From: Embiotoca jacksoni
Lineage: Eukaryota; Chordata; Actinopteri; Embiotocidae
DNA length: 64,000 nt
Assembly (NCBI GenBank): GCA_022577435.1
Contig: JAKOON010000008.1
Span: forward strand, 18,555,501-18,619,500
Direction: 5' to 3'
Position 1 is the first letter of the stretch; every line of letters begins with the position of its first letter. Both the position numbers and the translations under genes were made by a program. Of the stretch, positions 23,655-34,870 are shown one piece after another. The notes beneath the pieces are model-generated. The model searched no databases. It was not told the origin of the DNA and saw only the letters and a program-made list of their open reading frames with translations.

Positions 23655-23682
23655 GGGGTGGGGGTGGGGTGTGTGTGGGGGG
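23655..23682 (+). other. G-quadruplex motif
   Basis: Four G tracts of 4, 5, 4 and 6 are joined by T, T and TGTGTGT, which satisfies the canonical G3+N1-7 rule. Formation in cells is not shown by sequence. Confidence 0.85.
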
Positions 23683-26259
23683 TGTAGGCAGAGTGAAATG
23701 GACAGTGACGACAATCTGATTCACCTCCACATGAAGCAGTTCTTTCCCATATTTTCCATTTATCTGTTCCCCTGGGTCCAGTCCACAGTGAGGTGAAGAG
23801 TAATGGGATGCTGCTCAGAGTTTTCAATTATATCCACTATCATTGCTGCTATCAACAGCAGCAATATCAACAGCTAATCTGCCTTTCATTGTTTTCCTGA
23901 TAGAATTTGAATTGAAAAGCAAGTGATTCAGACATAAACTTGAACCGGTATAAAAGATTGGAATATTTTCACTCAGAAATGCGTATTTGAATATTCTTAA
24001 CATACTCAGAACCAAAATAATTGTCATGTCATGTGTCTGTGTTGTTTATGTAAAATAAAGTAGCATTTGTCATGCATGAATGTTCAGTGCAGGTGCTGCA
24101 CAATGTGTTTATACCTACAGGTTTTGACTATAATTATGAAATCAAGCATTGATATAAATATTTATTGGGTTTGTGTTAATTAAAAGCTAATTATCTTTAA
24201 CAAAAATATTTTCATAATTTTATCATTTAGCATGAGTGTAATTTCTGCTTTACAAATATTTGTGAGTTAATTCAAACGTGTAAACATCCCTGCAATATGA
24301 AAAACACACTCCAAAACATAATACTGCTAAAATATAGACAGAATAGAGCCAACAAAAAAGAGCTTTTAATAGTTCTCTCTCTTTATTGCTTAAATGCTTT
24401 TCTGTGGTATCTCATACAAATAAACAATGTGTGTGTTAAATTAATTTTAGAGTCTCCAACAGTTAAACCATATTGAACTACTTAGCTTCACTCTCACACA
24501 CCCTTCACAACGGCATCCAACTGATATGTCTGTCTGCATAGCTAAAGTACTTTCTGTACTATATTTAAATAGCAATTTTACACATTGACTGAGAGCTACT
24601 GTAGTAATGCTATACTTAGTGCAGAGACTGCATTACTGAATCATTAGGGTCCTGCTTCTTAAATTTGAGTACATTAGCTGGAGGGTTTGCCTCCAGTGCT
24701 CCTCTGTGAACTGCATAAAAGGCAGACGGAGAGGCAAAAGTCTCCTCTTACAAGTGTGGCGATTGTTTACATATTTCATCCAGATACCCCTGCACAACAA
24801 AAGAATAATTAGCATGCTGATGTATTTATCTATTTTTTTATTGGTAAGGGTCACATAAGTTCATTTCTGTGTACAGTATACAGGTATGTGCTATCCAGCC
24901 AACCTGTTGCCATTTTTATGTTTAAAAAAGCAGAAGAAAATGAAGAAACAGCTGTTGTACTAGTGTATAAGTATCATTGACAGCTAGAATGTTATCTAGT
25001 GGTCTATAGGCAGTATTCCATAAAGATGAATAAATGGCCTGAAGTTGACAAAACAAGGTGAAAATTAAAGTCATACACTACACAAACAACTGGGACTTAC
25101 TGGCTGTAAAAACTGCTTCCTTCTCTCATCCTTTTACAGATAAATAAAGATTTTAACATCACCACCTCAGGTGTAAGGTGGCCATTCTCACCTTTCTGGG
25201 TCTGTGAGCTAATATGCCACCAGTGCCGGTATGCACTCCTGAAATGAAATCTAAAAGACAAAAACAAATACAGTATATTACAGAAAGGTCAGGAGAATCT
25301 CCTTAAAAAAAACCCAGTTCAATTTGAAAGAATATTAAATGTTTTTCTTTGGGTTCAATGGCTCCTTTTGCTCTAGTCTTATGGTTCAGGCTGATAGTGT
25401 AGCTTCTTCACCTCCACTGCCCTTTTCTCCCTCGTGCCTGGTGTGTGTTGTCCCTGCCAAGGTCTGAAACATTATCACAACAGGATGTGGGCTGGGATAA
25501 CAGAGAGAGAGCTTCCTCTGCAGTGCCAGTCACCTGGGAGATTCTCCAATTATCATTGCATTTTAATGTAACTTCTGAGTCTGAGCTGTGCTGCAGATCA
25601 AAAGAACTAAAGAGAGACGGTAACATTTGTGGGGAAACAGCTGGATTGATCTTGTCTTTCTGTTTGCCTTTAAGTGGTTTTGTAGTGGTGTCCTTTAATA
25701 TGTGAGGAAAATACCCTCGGCTAGTTCATGAGTCTCAACACAAATACTTTAAGATGGAAATTACTGTGCATTGCTCTCCAAGGGTCCATTAGAGCGTCTG
25801 GTTGCTATATTCATATAACTAAAAATGTATATATGGAGTTTGGATAAATAACCTACCAGGCAAAGTTTCTTTGCAAAGATCTAAGGAAATATGAAATTAA
25901 CTGACCACAGTCAGTATCTGAAGAACGTAGAAATTGTTACCTGCTAACGTGGGTATCTCACCTATTTGGCTCAAATGTTCTGATTACAGTGGAAATGAAT
26001 ATAACTGCATAGCTGGAATATTCACATCATTTGTTTAAGGGGAAATTGCTTTTATAATAGCTGTCCAGAAACAGAAGATGTACACCTATCTCTGGAACAT
26101 CAAAATAATCCCTGGAGTAACCTCAATAAAATATGTTTGAATCTTGATCTTTTAAGAATTGCACCGAAATAAGGAATCTACAAGTGAATAAATAAATTAA
26201 AAAAAAGTAGATTCACAATTCATTTTCTGTCTTGCTATAGTCTGCTGTGGTGCTGTGAT
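23683..26259. other. gene-free AT-rich stretch
   Basis: Both strands carry only short, unrelated ORFs. No repeat recognised. Confidence 0.5.
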
Positions 26260-26521
26260 GTCTCATCATGACTGATTCCAGTTCCATTGAATCAGATTTA
26301 AGGATGTCTTAAACTGCACTGTGACTGTTATCCTATTTTTTTTTAAAGCTTAGTTCATGTTTTAATGACTGTTTTAATGTTTTAATCACTGTTCTTAATT
26401 GTTTTTAAATGCCCTTTTCTTTTGCCTGATGTTTTGAGGCTGTTAATAGTTTTATGTGAAGCAGTTTGAATTTCCTTGTTGTTGAAATGTGCTGTGCAAA
26501 TAAACTTGCCTTGCCTTGCCT
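26260..26521 (+). mobile_element. 3' tail of a LINE/SINE-type retroelement
   Basis: The end reads 'gaaatgtgctgtgcaaataa' followed by acttgccttgccttgcctt, the characteristic tail of teleost non-LTR elements, with a short CTTGC repeat terminus. Upstream T-rich text ('ttttaatgactgttttaatg') fits the same 3' UTR. Family not determined. Confidence 0.65.
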
Positions 26522-27029
26522 TCTGAGGTGTAACAATTTTGATTGCTGTCTCTGCATGATAAAAAAAAAATCAACTCTGCCTGTGCATTTCCAAGGAAAT
26601 AAGACATAAAGTACTTTCATGTTGATGTTATTCTTTTACGAATAACAATTCTTTACTGTGATTATAGATTGAAATAAAGATTGCAATAATAGTTAGTAAG
26701 ATTTTGTTTTCTGATAGATTGCTGTTTATTTTTTCTATTGGGTTTTAAATGTTTTGTAGTTTTTTAATTCTTAATTGGGCTGTTGTAGTGCCAACTAAAC
26801 TGGTATTACCTTTCCAATATTGACCAAAATATATTTCAAAGTTTCTCAAACATAAACATGCTTTTATAGAAAAAAAAATACTAAACAAACAGAATATGGA
26901 GTAAATAAAAATATATTATAAATGTGTGAACTGAAAAAAATAAACATGACTTTGTGGTTGTTAGGAGTCAAACTAAGTCTGGAAATACGAATATGATATA
27001 CGGCCCATAATAATAGGCTAATAGGAGCA

Positions 27030-27146
27030 GAAAACTTGGCTTCCGGGTTTTATTGGCGTCAATGAGCAGCTGATCAGTTGACAGATGAGGAAGGAAGAAA
27101 ATTTTGGATTTCACGACGGAAGTGGATTTTACTTGTTTAAGTCGAC
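27030..27146. promoter_or_regulatory. promoter-like cluster: two ETS sites plus CCAAT box
   Basis: An ETS site (CCCGGAAG on the minus strand, about 27,041-27,048), an inverted CCAAT box (ATTGGCG near 27,052) and a second ETS site (CGGAAGTG, 27,117-27,124) lie within 90 bp. They sit in a CpG-enriched block that continues to about 27.45 kb. The arrangement is typical of TATA-less housekeeping or bidirectional promoters. Confidence 0.5.
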
Positions 27147-27161
27147 ATGAATCCCCTGCTG
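27125..27161 (+). ncRNA. candidate first exon of a spliced transcript
   Basis: It lies directly after the promoter-like cluster and ends at a donor CTG|GTAACC. It contains ATGAATCCCCTGCTG, but joining to the next exon-like segment gives an immediate TGA, so any product is more likely a non-coding RNA or a 5' UTR. Inferred from signals only. Confidence 0.3.
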
Positions 27162-27492
27162 GTAACCGACATTATTAACACAATATTAACGTCATAGCTG
27201 GGCCGTGTCTAATTCATAAACTGCATATCAAAATCTAATGTCAGGACGTCCCGGAATCAGTTTTCATAAAAGACCAGATTGAAAACAAACAAACAAAAAA
27301 CAAAAACTAACCACGTCAGCATGCTGCTACCACAGAGAGCTCGCTAAGCTGCAGCAAACTGTGCTCACGCTGACAAACACAAACACAAAGCGTGTGACGG
27401 TTTGATCAGTCTGATCCTACCAGATGTTGCAGAGTAAAATGAGGACCATCTCTACTCAAGGATGAAGACTCTAAAGATGTTTTTCTTTCCAG

Positions 27493-27611
27493 TGACGGAA
27501 GATCTCACCTGGATGGCCCATCAGGTGGTTGGAGTAGAGTCGAGCACGTTGCAAGTTGCGGATAAGCGTGGACCCCCTGATGTCTTGTGTCTGTGAGGCA
27601 AGGGCCAACAA
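27493..27611 (+). ncRNA. candidate second exon (119 nt)
   Basis: Strong signals on both sides: acceptor TTTTTCTTTCCAG and donor CAA|GTAAGTG. No frame is open across it on the plus strand. The complementary strand is open (64 codons, 27471-27665) and also has AG/GT-like signals. Its peptide (RNLQRARLYSNHLMGHPG) was not recognised. Confidence 0.4.
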
Positions 27612-29154
27612 GTAAGTGTTTTTTTTAATTGTACGTTTTGTGCTCTGCAGCTGTGCTTTGAACATGCGGTGGTGATTTCCACTGGCTGTGGACGTTTGTG
27701 TGTTTAAGTAGTTTGGCTGGTTTTGATGGCTGACTTTTAGTTGTGATTGTTCATTGTCACAAAAATGGTTTCGACGTTGGTGAATTTGTTTGCATGAAGT
27801 TACTGATAGTTGCTGTTAATTCATTTGAGTTGGTGATCTTTTTTTTTTTTTTAACGTTGTTTGCATAGTTGTAAATATGTTTTGTGAGAGCTGGTCTTGC
27901 ATTTTTACTTAATAATTGTGTCCTACAGTGGGCTTGAGTTGAGTGTATCAGCCAGCATGGCGTTTTAAAATGAATCAGGCTCCCATGATTACAGTGTCTG
28001 GTCGGTTGCCTACTGTTCTTCCATCCTTTATAGGCCATCGTGGATTTTGCTGCTATGTCTTCCTGTTTTTGTGCACAGCAGGATTCCTTTCATCAAACCA
28101 AACAGGTCAAAGTTTTTGTTCTGTCTTTGCTTGTATTTTCTTGTAAAAGAACAAAAAGCTAATTTTTGTTTTTTAACAATATTATGCAAAAACAGCCCAA
28201 ACTATCTATTATCCTGGCAAATGAGAGAGACTAGAAAAAGCTTTTAAGACTATGCTCCTCTTTTCTTCCTACCGAGTCATTTTCATTTTGACATCGAAAA
28301 ACAACAGTGAAAAACAATATAATACCAGTGTTTTTTCAGAGCAGTATACAAAATCTTTGCCCACCTAGTTTTTTTTTCTATTGCTTTATTTATATTTAAA
28401 TGTAATCCTCAGCGGTAATCACAAAAATTGCATTGAAATCCAGACCTGTGTATGTTAAATTTAATTCTCTAATTAAATTCAAATCGGATGTCTTATTTGT
28501 GTTTTTATAATGTAGAACATTAAAACTCAAATTTGATAATCAATGTATGTTTAATTTCCACATTTGCAAACACATCATTGGTCAAAATGAGAGTTGACAC
28601 ATCATTTGTAATCTACTTGTTATTTTTGTTGTCAGATTATCAGAATTATGTCCTCATCTCTCAAAGGCAATGCGATGATCTTGTATGTTGGTGTAGTTTC
28701 ACTGCTGCGTAGTTTTTGCTTTCAGCCTTCAGACATTTTGACATGTAGCAGGAAATGCACAGCAAATGCACAGCATCCCACTCAAGAGAAGTCCTGCTTT
28801 TGTTTACGATGGTTTCATTGTCATGGTTTACTGGAGCACCTAATGGAACTGAGCCGTCATTAATTCCACCTTTGCTTCCTCGACCGTGACAAGTCAAAAT
28901 GTCTGCCATGACAAAGGTCTGTTCTGTTTGAGAGCCACGGGCTGTGTCTCCAACGGCGTACTTCTGTTGGTACATTTGCGTGTAGTGTACTTACGCATAC
29001 TCTTAGTGCATGAAATGTGACACGGTAGTGTTGTACAATAAACACACTGATGGCCTCTATCCAACAGCAGTACGGTGGTATGGTGAAAAATTAACACTTT
29101 TTTTTGTTGATGACGTGTCCAACTTGTATTTGTGTATGTGGTGTTCTGCTACAG
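27612..29154. other. possible intron of the candidate RNA; otherwise unassigned
   Basis: From 28.65 to 29.10 kb the minus strand has overlapping ORFs of 67-104 codons and more CpG than its surroundings, which could be a decayed element. Not identified. Confidence 0.35.
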
Positions 29155-29346
29155 CTGTAAGTTCCCTGGCCGCCACAGTTTGGAAATAGGTTGGTGGTCT
29201 CTTTGTTTCTGCCATACGCAGACGTGATGACGACTGCTGGGGGTGAAAAGTGTCCAGCGTTCCTGACTCAGTTTGTGCACTGGTATGAGTATGCCATCGG
29301 GATGCTCATCCTGCACTGGATGTTTCCATGTGTCAAAACAGCAAGT
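29155..29346 (+). ncRNA. candidate third exon (192 nt)
   Basis: Bounded by acceptor TGTTCTGCTACAG and strong donor AGT|GTAAGT, with balanced composition. All three plus-strand frames have stops, so it would be non-coding on this strand. The minus strand is open for 92 codons (29149-29427) without recognisable homology. Linkage to the 27-kb segments is a guess. Confidence 0.3.
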
Positions 29347-29429
29347 GTAAGTACGCAAGGACGCGATTTGAGACACATCCAAGTGGTCTTTGCCAGGTCT
29401 GCGTCGGTCCTTGGCGATGTTTGACACGA

Positions 29430-32379
29430 GGCATTAACTCCAAGGCTGATTAATGCAGGTCATAATGGTGGCAGGCAGCAGATGCAGGAAAAGGAAAAAG
29501 GTGGTGATCATACTGGACTCTTAAATAGCTCCAATTGAATTAAATTCACTTATCAATATTGCACTAAATCACGATGTAAGTCATTTCAGAGCATGTAACA
29601 TTTTCAGGTGAAGACTTTATTATTGAGAGAAACCCAACAATTCCAACATAAGCAACACGTGTAAACTTCTCCAACCTCACTACTGTTGCTCTAATATATA
29701 GCTTTTTACAAATGATAAAACTTTCCATTGTTTTTGTTGACATCTCGGGTTGTAAATGTTTAAGGACAGTCCTTTTGTACAGATTACTCAAGATAAACAT
29801 TTGACACTGAGCCTTCAGATTTTGTTGTTGGTGTGACAAAAATGAGTGCAGTTGAAAAATAAACCCGACAGTAATATGTAAAAGAATTATAAATAATGAT
29901 TACAAGTACAAGCACGAAAAGAACAACATATTTCAGAACATTTTTATGTATTCAAAACAACATATGTTCAAAACTACATAAAAATGCAGCTAATAAAACA
30001 AACCATTACCACTGTGCCACTTTAACAGCCTCAACATGACAGGTGAACACAGTGAACCGGACCTGCATGAAAAGAAGTCAAAACATCAAAACTGTAAAAG
30101 TAGTTTGAAAGAAATTAGAAATGCATAAAAACTTCTGCTTCTAGAGGCTTCAATTATTTTATTATTTCTGTTTATAAATGACTTGAAGTCCGTCTGCAAA
30201 GGCACAGAGTGATGGCACCTCTGAGTTAGTGGGTAGAGATTAATTCAGGGATTTGCTTGTGTGCGAACATGTGTGGAATGGTAAGAAAGTCGCTGCTCCG
30301 GCTCTGGGACAGCACGGAGTTGATGCAAATTCAATATGATAATCTCGGACCAGAGAAGAAGAGCAGAGAGGAGGCATCACGATGCATCACGATGCGTCAG
30401 CACCTTTTTGTCTCTGTCCCACAGATGAAGAAAGAGGCAGACTGAAATTATGGTGTATCTTTTGTTTAAAGGCAAATAATAGTCGAGTCTCGGGTAAAGC
30501 AGCAGCCAAACAATATACAAAATACAGTTTGTTGTCTGCCCTTCATAATTAGTCATCTATACTGTTAGACTGTATAATACGGTGTCACATTCAGGTGACC
30601 ACCCGGTCTAAAACACTCACGAAACACAGATGGGATGGCGGACAACGCATCAAATATTTAGGATTTCAACATCATATAACGTATTTCAATTATCAAGTTT
30701 GTCTACACCACTAAATCAGCAGTGGCAGCACGTTTTTGTGTGTCTTTGTGTCTTATATTCTGCAGAGTAATTCTAAGTTGATGGTGGAGCAGGTGTCAAT
30801 AAAAAAACAAACACCCCGGAGGCCTCGTGAATGTGTTTAAACTATTTTTTAACATCATGCGGTACCTGATGCACCATATGTGTTGGTAGCTGTTGTGTAC
30901 CTTCACAGCTTTGTGCTGGTTGGAGGGTAGTAATCAGCCTGCCTATTTACATTCATGTTAAGCTGTTGAGTCCTGTGTAGTTCTTATGCTCTGCTGGAAG
31001 TTGTCTATTTAAAATGTGCAAAATCTTGTGTTTCACAATATAATGAATCTTCTAAAATATGAATCTGAAACTAAAGGGAATGCCACTTAAGTTGCTGCTT
31101 ATATTGACAGCAGTATTGAGTGAAAACAGACAGCGCCATCCTTTAGAGGCACAATCAGAATGTCTTTATTAAATCGGTGGTGGGGGGGGGATTTAATTGA
31201 TGTGGGGGATTTAATTATTACTAAATGCCATGCTATACCTGCTACTAACACACTTAAAGCCTTTGGCTGGCAATCAATAATGACAAATGACGACACAAGT
31301 CACACAGAAAGAGAAACTTAGACGAACTGCCCTCTGCAGTAAACAAAATAAACATGCGTCAGCTGTTCTGTAGCAAAAAGGCATCCTCTGAAATCAGCAC
31401 AGTGCTTTGCATGTACAACAGAATAATCCAAATTTCAAACTAGCAATTAAGTGTCCTACATGGCCTATTGTTGGCTGTGCAGAGGAGTGTTTGTTTTTAT
31501 CTCCTCCCAGATGAGTGGGCGGCTGCTCTGTGCTCTCAGAGAATATGATGATCTAGTGGAAAAAATAAAATAAAAACAAGCAATGCAAGAGTTTATACCA
31601 GAAACCCTTGTAAACAATGCATAAATGCTCTGGGATTTATGTGTGAGTAAGCGCTGTTCCACATCTCGAGTAGTGGATAAACAGTATATACGTGCATTTG
31701 GCTTCAACTAAAGCCATAGCTTTTTAATTGTTGGAGTTATCTCCTACTCTTTTCTATCTGTACTTTCCTGTCTGACTGTAACATAAAGGAAATATGCAAC
31801 GGTATTGAGTCACTGTAAATTGGAACATTTCTCCAACTGCCTACACATAAAAGTCGGGCCCATATTTCATTAAAGCCAGTGATACCTATGAGCCTGCACA
31901 GCAAATCCAAAATTGAGGTAGAAATAAATCCATATTTCTCACCAAGTAACAGTAATTGTACCGTGCAACCGGAATATTGAATGTGTACTCAAAAGTAAAA
32001 ATAGTGTATCAATTACTTGTCAATTTTATGATGCAAAAAGTCTGCTGATTCGCTCATAATCCGTCTTTAACTGTTGAATGGCCTGTTTTTTCATGTGTCT
32101 GTTATTGGGATATTTGTAAAAGAGTTAGTCTCCATAAAGAATACAACAACACCACTGTAGTTAATGGCATGGTTCTCGTTGCTTTGAATTCCAGTCGTGA
32201 AGAATACACATGCATACATATACATAATTCAAGACAGAGTCTGCAGCTGTCTTGCAGTTTTGCCAAGATGTTCTAAGGCACAGCGGTGTCCTTGATTGCA
32301 AAGAGGAAACTTTAAAAGGCGGAGCACATGGAGTTGTGGTTTTGACCAAGACAGCCTAAACACAAAATAAAAGTTCCAT
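29430..32379. other. gene-free AT-rich stretch
   Basis: A G-rich patch (G9 near 31.18 kb, followed by two copies of 'gatttaatt') is the only oddity. No gene or named repeat. Confidence 0.5.
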
Positions 32380-32575
32380 GTGAGCTTCATTGTTATGCTT
32401 CCACAATGGCATTATATTTACTGGTTGTCTGTGTGTACTATTCTAACGCAAAATCTCAGGAACTCCATGATGGAATCTATTAAAATTTGGCACAAACTTT
32501 CTCTGGGTGCCAAGAATGAACAGGTTACATTTTGCTGGTCAAAGGTCAAGGTCACTGAGACCGCGCATCCGTGCA
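32380..32575. repeat. dispersed fish repeat with 'ggtcaaaggtcaaggtcac'
   Basis: The wording 'aatttggcacaaact', then 'gaatgaacaggttacattt', then 'tggtcaaaggtcaaggtcac' recurs widely in teleost DNA in this order. Class not known to me. Confidence 0.6.
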
Positions 32576-32599
32576 ATTACTGTAAACTCCTCGAGGGAA

Positions 32600-32745
32600 C
32601 TTCTGGTGAATGTGTTGGTCTTCTGTGCTGTTAGGTTGAAGATGTGAGTGAAGCAGCCATGTTTTAGAATTTGTAGCTTCTTTGCAGCATTATCCATATC
32701 TGAAGCATTGTCTACAGTCATGGCTACAACTTTGTGTTCTACCAC
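32600..32745 (-). pseudogene. hAT transposase fragment
   Basis: The minus strand reads VVAMTVDNASDMDNAAKKLQ, then HGCFTHIFNLTAQK. hAT/ZBED transposases have the pattern TDNAxNMxxAxxxLxxxxxxCxAHxLNL, with the D-N-A triad residue and the C-x-(A/T)-H motif. Only about 50 residues remain and the rest is absent, so it is a dead fragment. Confidence 0.75.
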
Positions 32746-32789
32746 AATCAGCTTTATTAGCTAAATTCTTTCAGTCTTTACTACATTTA

Positions 32790-32950
32790 TTTATTCATTG
32801 CTCATATTTCCTCCTAAAACAATATTTGTATATATCTTATTTTGTTCTCTACGTATTGTAAATTCTTTCCTATTGTGTGCACCTTTTTGTGTTTCTGTGC
32901 TGCTGTGACGAGTACATTTCCCCACTGTGGGATTAATGAAGTCTAAATCT
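32790..32950 (+). mobile_element. LINE 3' tail
   Basis: 'tgctgctgtgacgagtaca' followed by 'tttccccactgtgggatta' and 'atgaagtctaaat' is the usual 3' end of teleost L2/Rex-like LINEs ('gaatttccccactgtgggac...aataaag'). It is 5'-truncated. Confidence 0.7.
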
Positions 32951-34837
32951 ACATAGACTGTGTTATAGGAGTCTGGACAGATATGGATGTAAACTTGAGT
33001 AGTTGGCAGATGCATAACTGAGGCGGTATTCTAGTTTGTAACTTTGATTAAACTGTACCTCTTTGCATTGTATTGATGTAGCTTGCATCCATACCAATGT
33101 AATGGGAAATGGAATTTGATATACCCTTACTGAGTATTTCAAAGACATCATCGGTTTAAGAAATAAAAAGATACTTATTTTCTCTACAACATCATTCAAA
33201 TGGTATATGTCTCAAATCAATGAGCTACAAAATCCTTAGGATTCAGTTTAGACACATGCCAGTCATATCTGTTTACCTGATAGTGTCTATTGATTGTCAA
33301 GAAAAGACAGAAAACACCAGTAGAATAAATCAAGGCCTTTCAAATAGGCTCTGTTATGGCTGTAGGATATGAAACACCATGATCGGACTTCCTTACAGTA
33401 AAAGGAAAGTTGAAACTAAAGCAGAAGGGTTCATATTGGCTTTCTACATTTGAAATTTTGCACCATGAAATTTGTTGTAGTTTTGACTGTTGTGAGACAA
33501 GCGAGGACACGGTTAAAGCAAAACTAAAACTAGCCAGGGCCATGTTGTTGTCTTTATTGGTGTCAGTGGATAAGCATTCTGTGGGAAGTGTTTGACTCAT
33601 TATGTACGACATGTCTTCTTTTTCCTTAAGTCATGAAAAATAATTGAAGCTTTCTCAGTTTCTTCTCATCATGTAATTCCAGACTGACTGCATAATGCTG
33701 AGATCAGAGCTCTGTGGGAGCCAAAGCATCTGTTGTGGGACTTTTGGCTCTACTAGTCATTGAAGATGGTTCTTTATGACTGTGGCTGTATGTTCGGGGT
33801 CATTTGTTTTTGCAGCAAATGAGTCTGGGACCAATCAGACACCTCCCTGATGGTTTGTGTGATGGATAAAAATCTTAACATCTGAAGTGACAAAAGCTTT
33901 TTCACAGCACTACATATCAAGAATAAGATGGGACATATACATTTCCCATTTTATGTGTCTCACAAAACTATTAGTATTAGACAGTTAATTTATATCTTCC
34001 GCATTAATGATTGGGAAAGTCAATAAGAAATATAATTACGATTTTTAGTTTGTTCTTTTCCTGTTGCACATAAATATATAATAATATATATAATAAAATA
34101 TATTATGGTAAAGAAAGTAGATAAAAATATTTTTTCCAAGATAAAATAGATGAAATATACCCCGGTGTGCATGATCAAACAATTCTACCAAATATGTGCT
34201 AAACAACAACAGAATAATAGAAACACAAGGACTAGGGGTGCTAAAAGTAGTAATCCTGAAACATCAAGCTTTCAGGAAAAGTTAGATGTTTCATGCTGTG
34301 ACACAAACGTATTGCACATAAATTTATCTTTTCAAATTTTCATGAATAAATGCAGTAATTTAACTGTTGAACTGTCATTTGTACACTGAAAAAAAAAGCA
34401 TCAGCACCTCAGCTTTGAGCAAACATAAATTGCAAGCCAGCATGAGACAACATGGAGCACTATACAGTTACCTCTGAATGATAACAAGTCGATCAGGGAT
34501 TCAGCCCGCAGCACCATCCCATCTCTTACTGCAGTCTTCAAAACTTTAAAAACAGCTTACTGCGGTGTGAAAGTTTGAAGCTCTTTCTGGTCCTCACTTC
34601 ACTTTCATGAGGAACACTGTAACAATAAAGTAGTGCAGGTAACAATGCATATTTAGCTGACAAAACACCGTGGGAGTCACTAACATGTTGTTTTTACTGT
34701 CTTGGACCCCAACCTGGAAGCCACTGGCAGGTCAAAAGATGTATTTTGGTTCCTTTCCACTTGTTTGTTGCTCATTTCTGACAGACACCAACACAAAACA
34801 AGTTTAACAAGCATGTAATACTCTTGATTTGTGTTTC
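32951..34837. other. gene-free AT-rich stretch
   Basis: Contains an (AT)-rich run near 34.07-34.11 kb. No gene recognised. Confidence 0.5.
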
Positions 34838-34870
34838 TTCTTATCGCCTCGCAGTTTGAGGCGATAAGAA
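34838..34870. repeat. perfect 13-bp inverted repeat, 7-nt loop
   Basis: TTCTTATCGCCTC, loop GCAGTTT, GAGGCGATAAGAA. Both arms match base for base and each carries a GATA-factor site (CTTATC/GATAAG). Confidence 0.95.
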
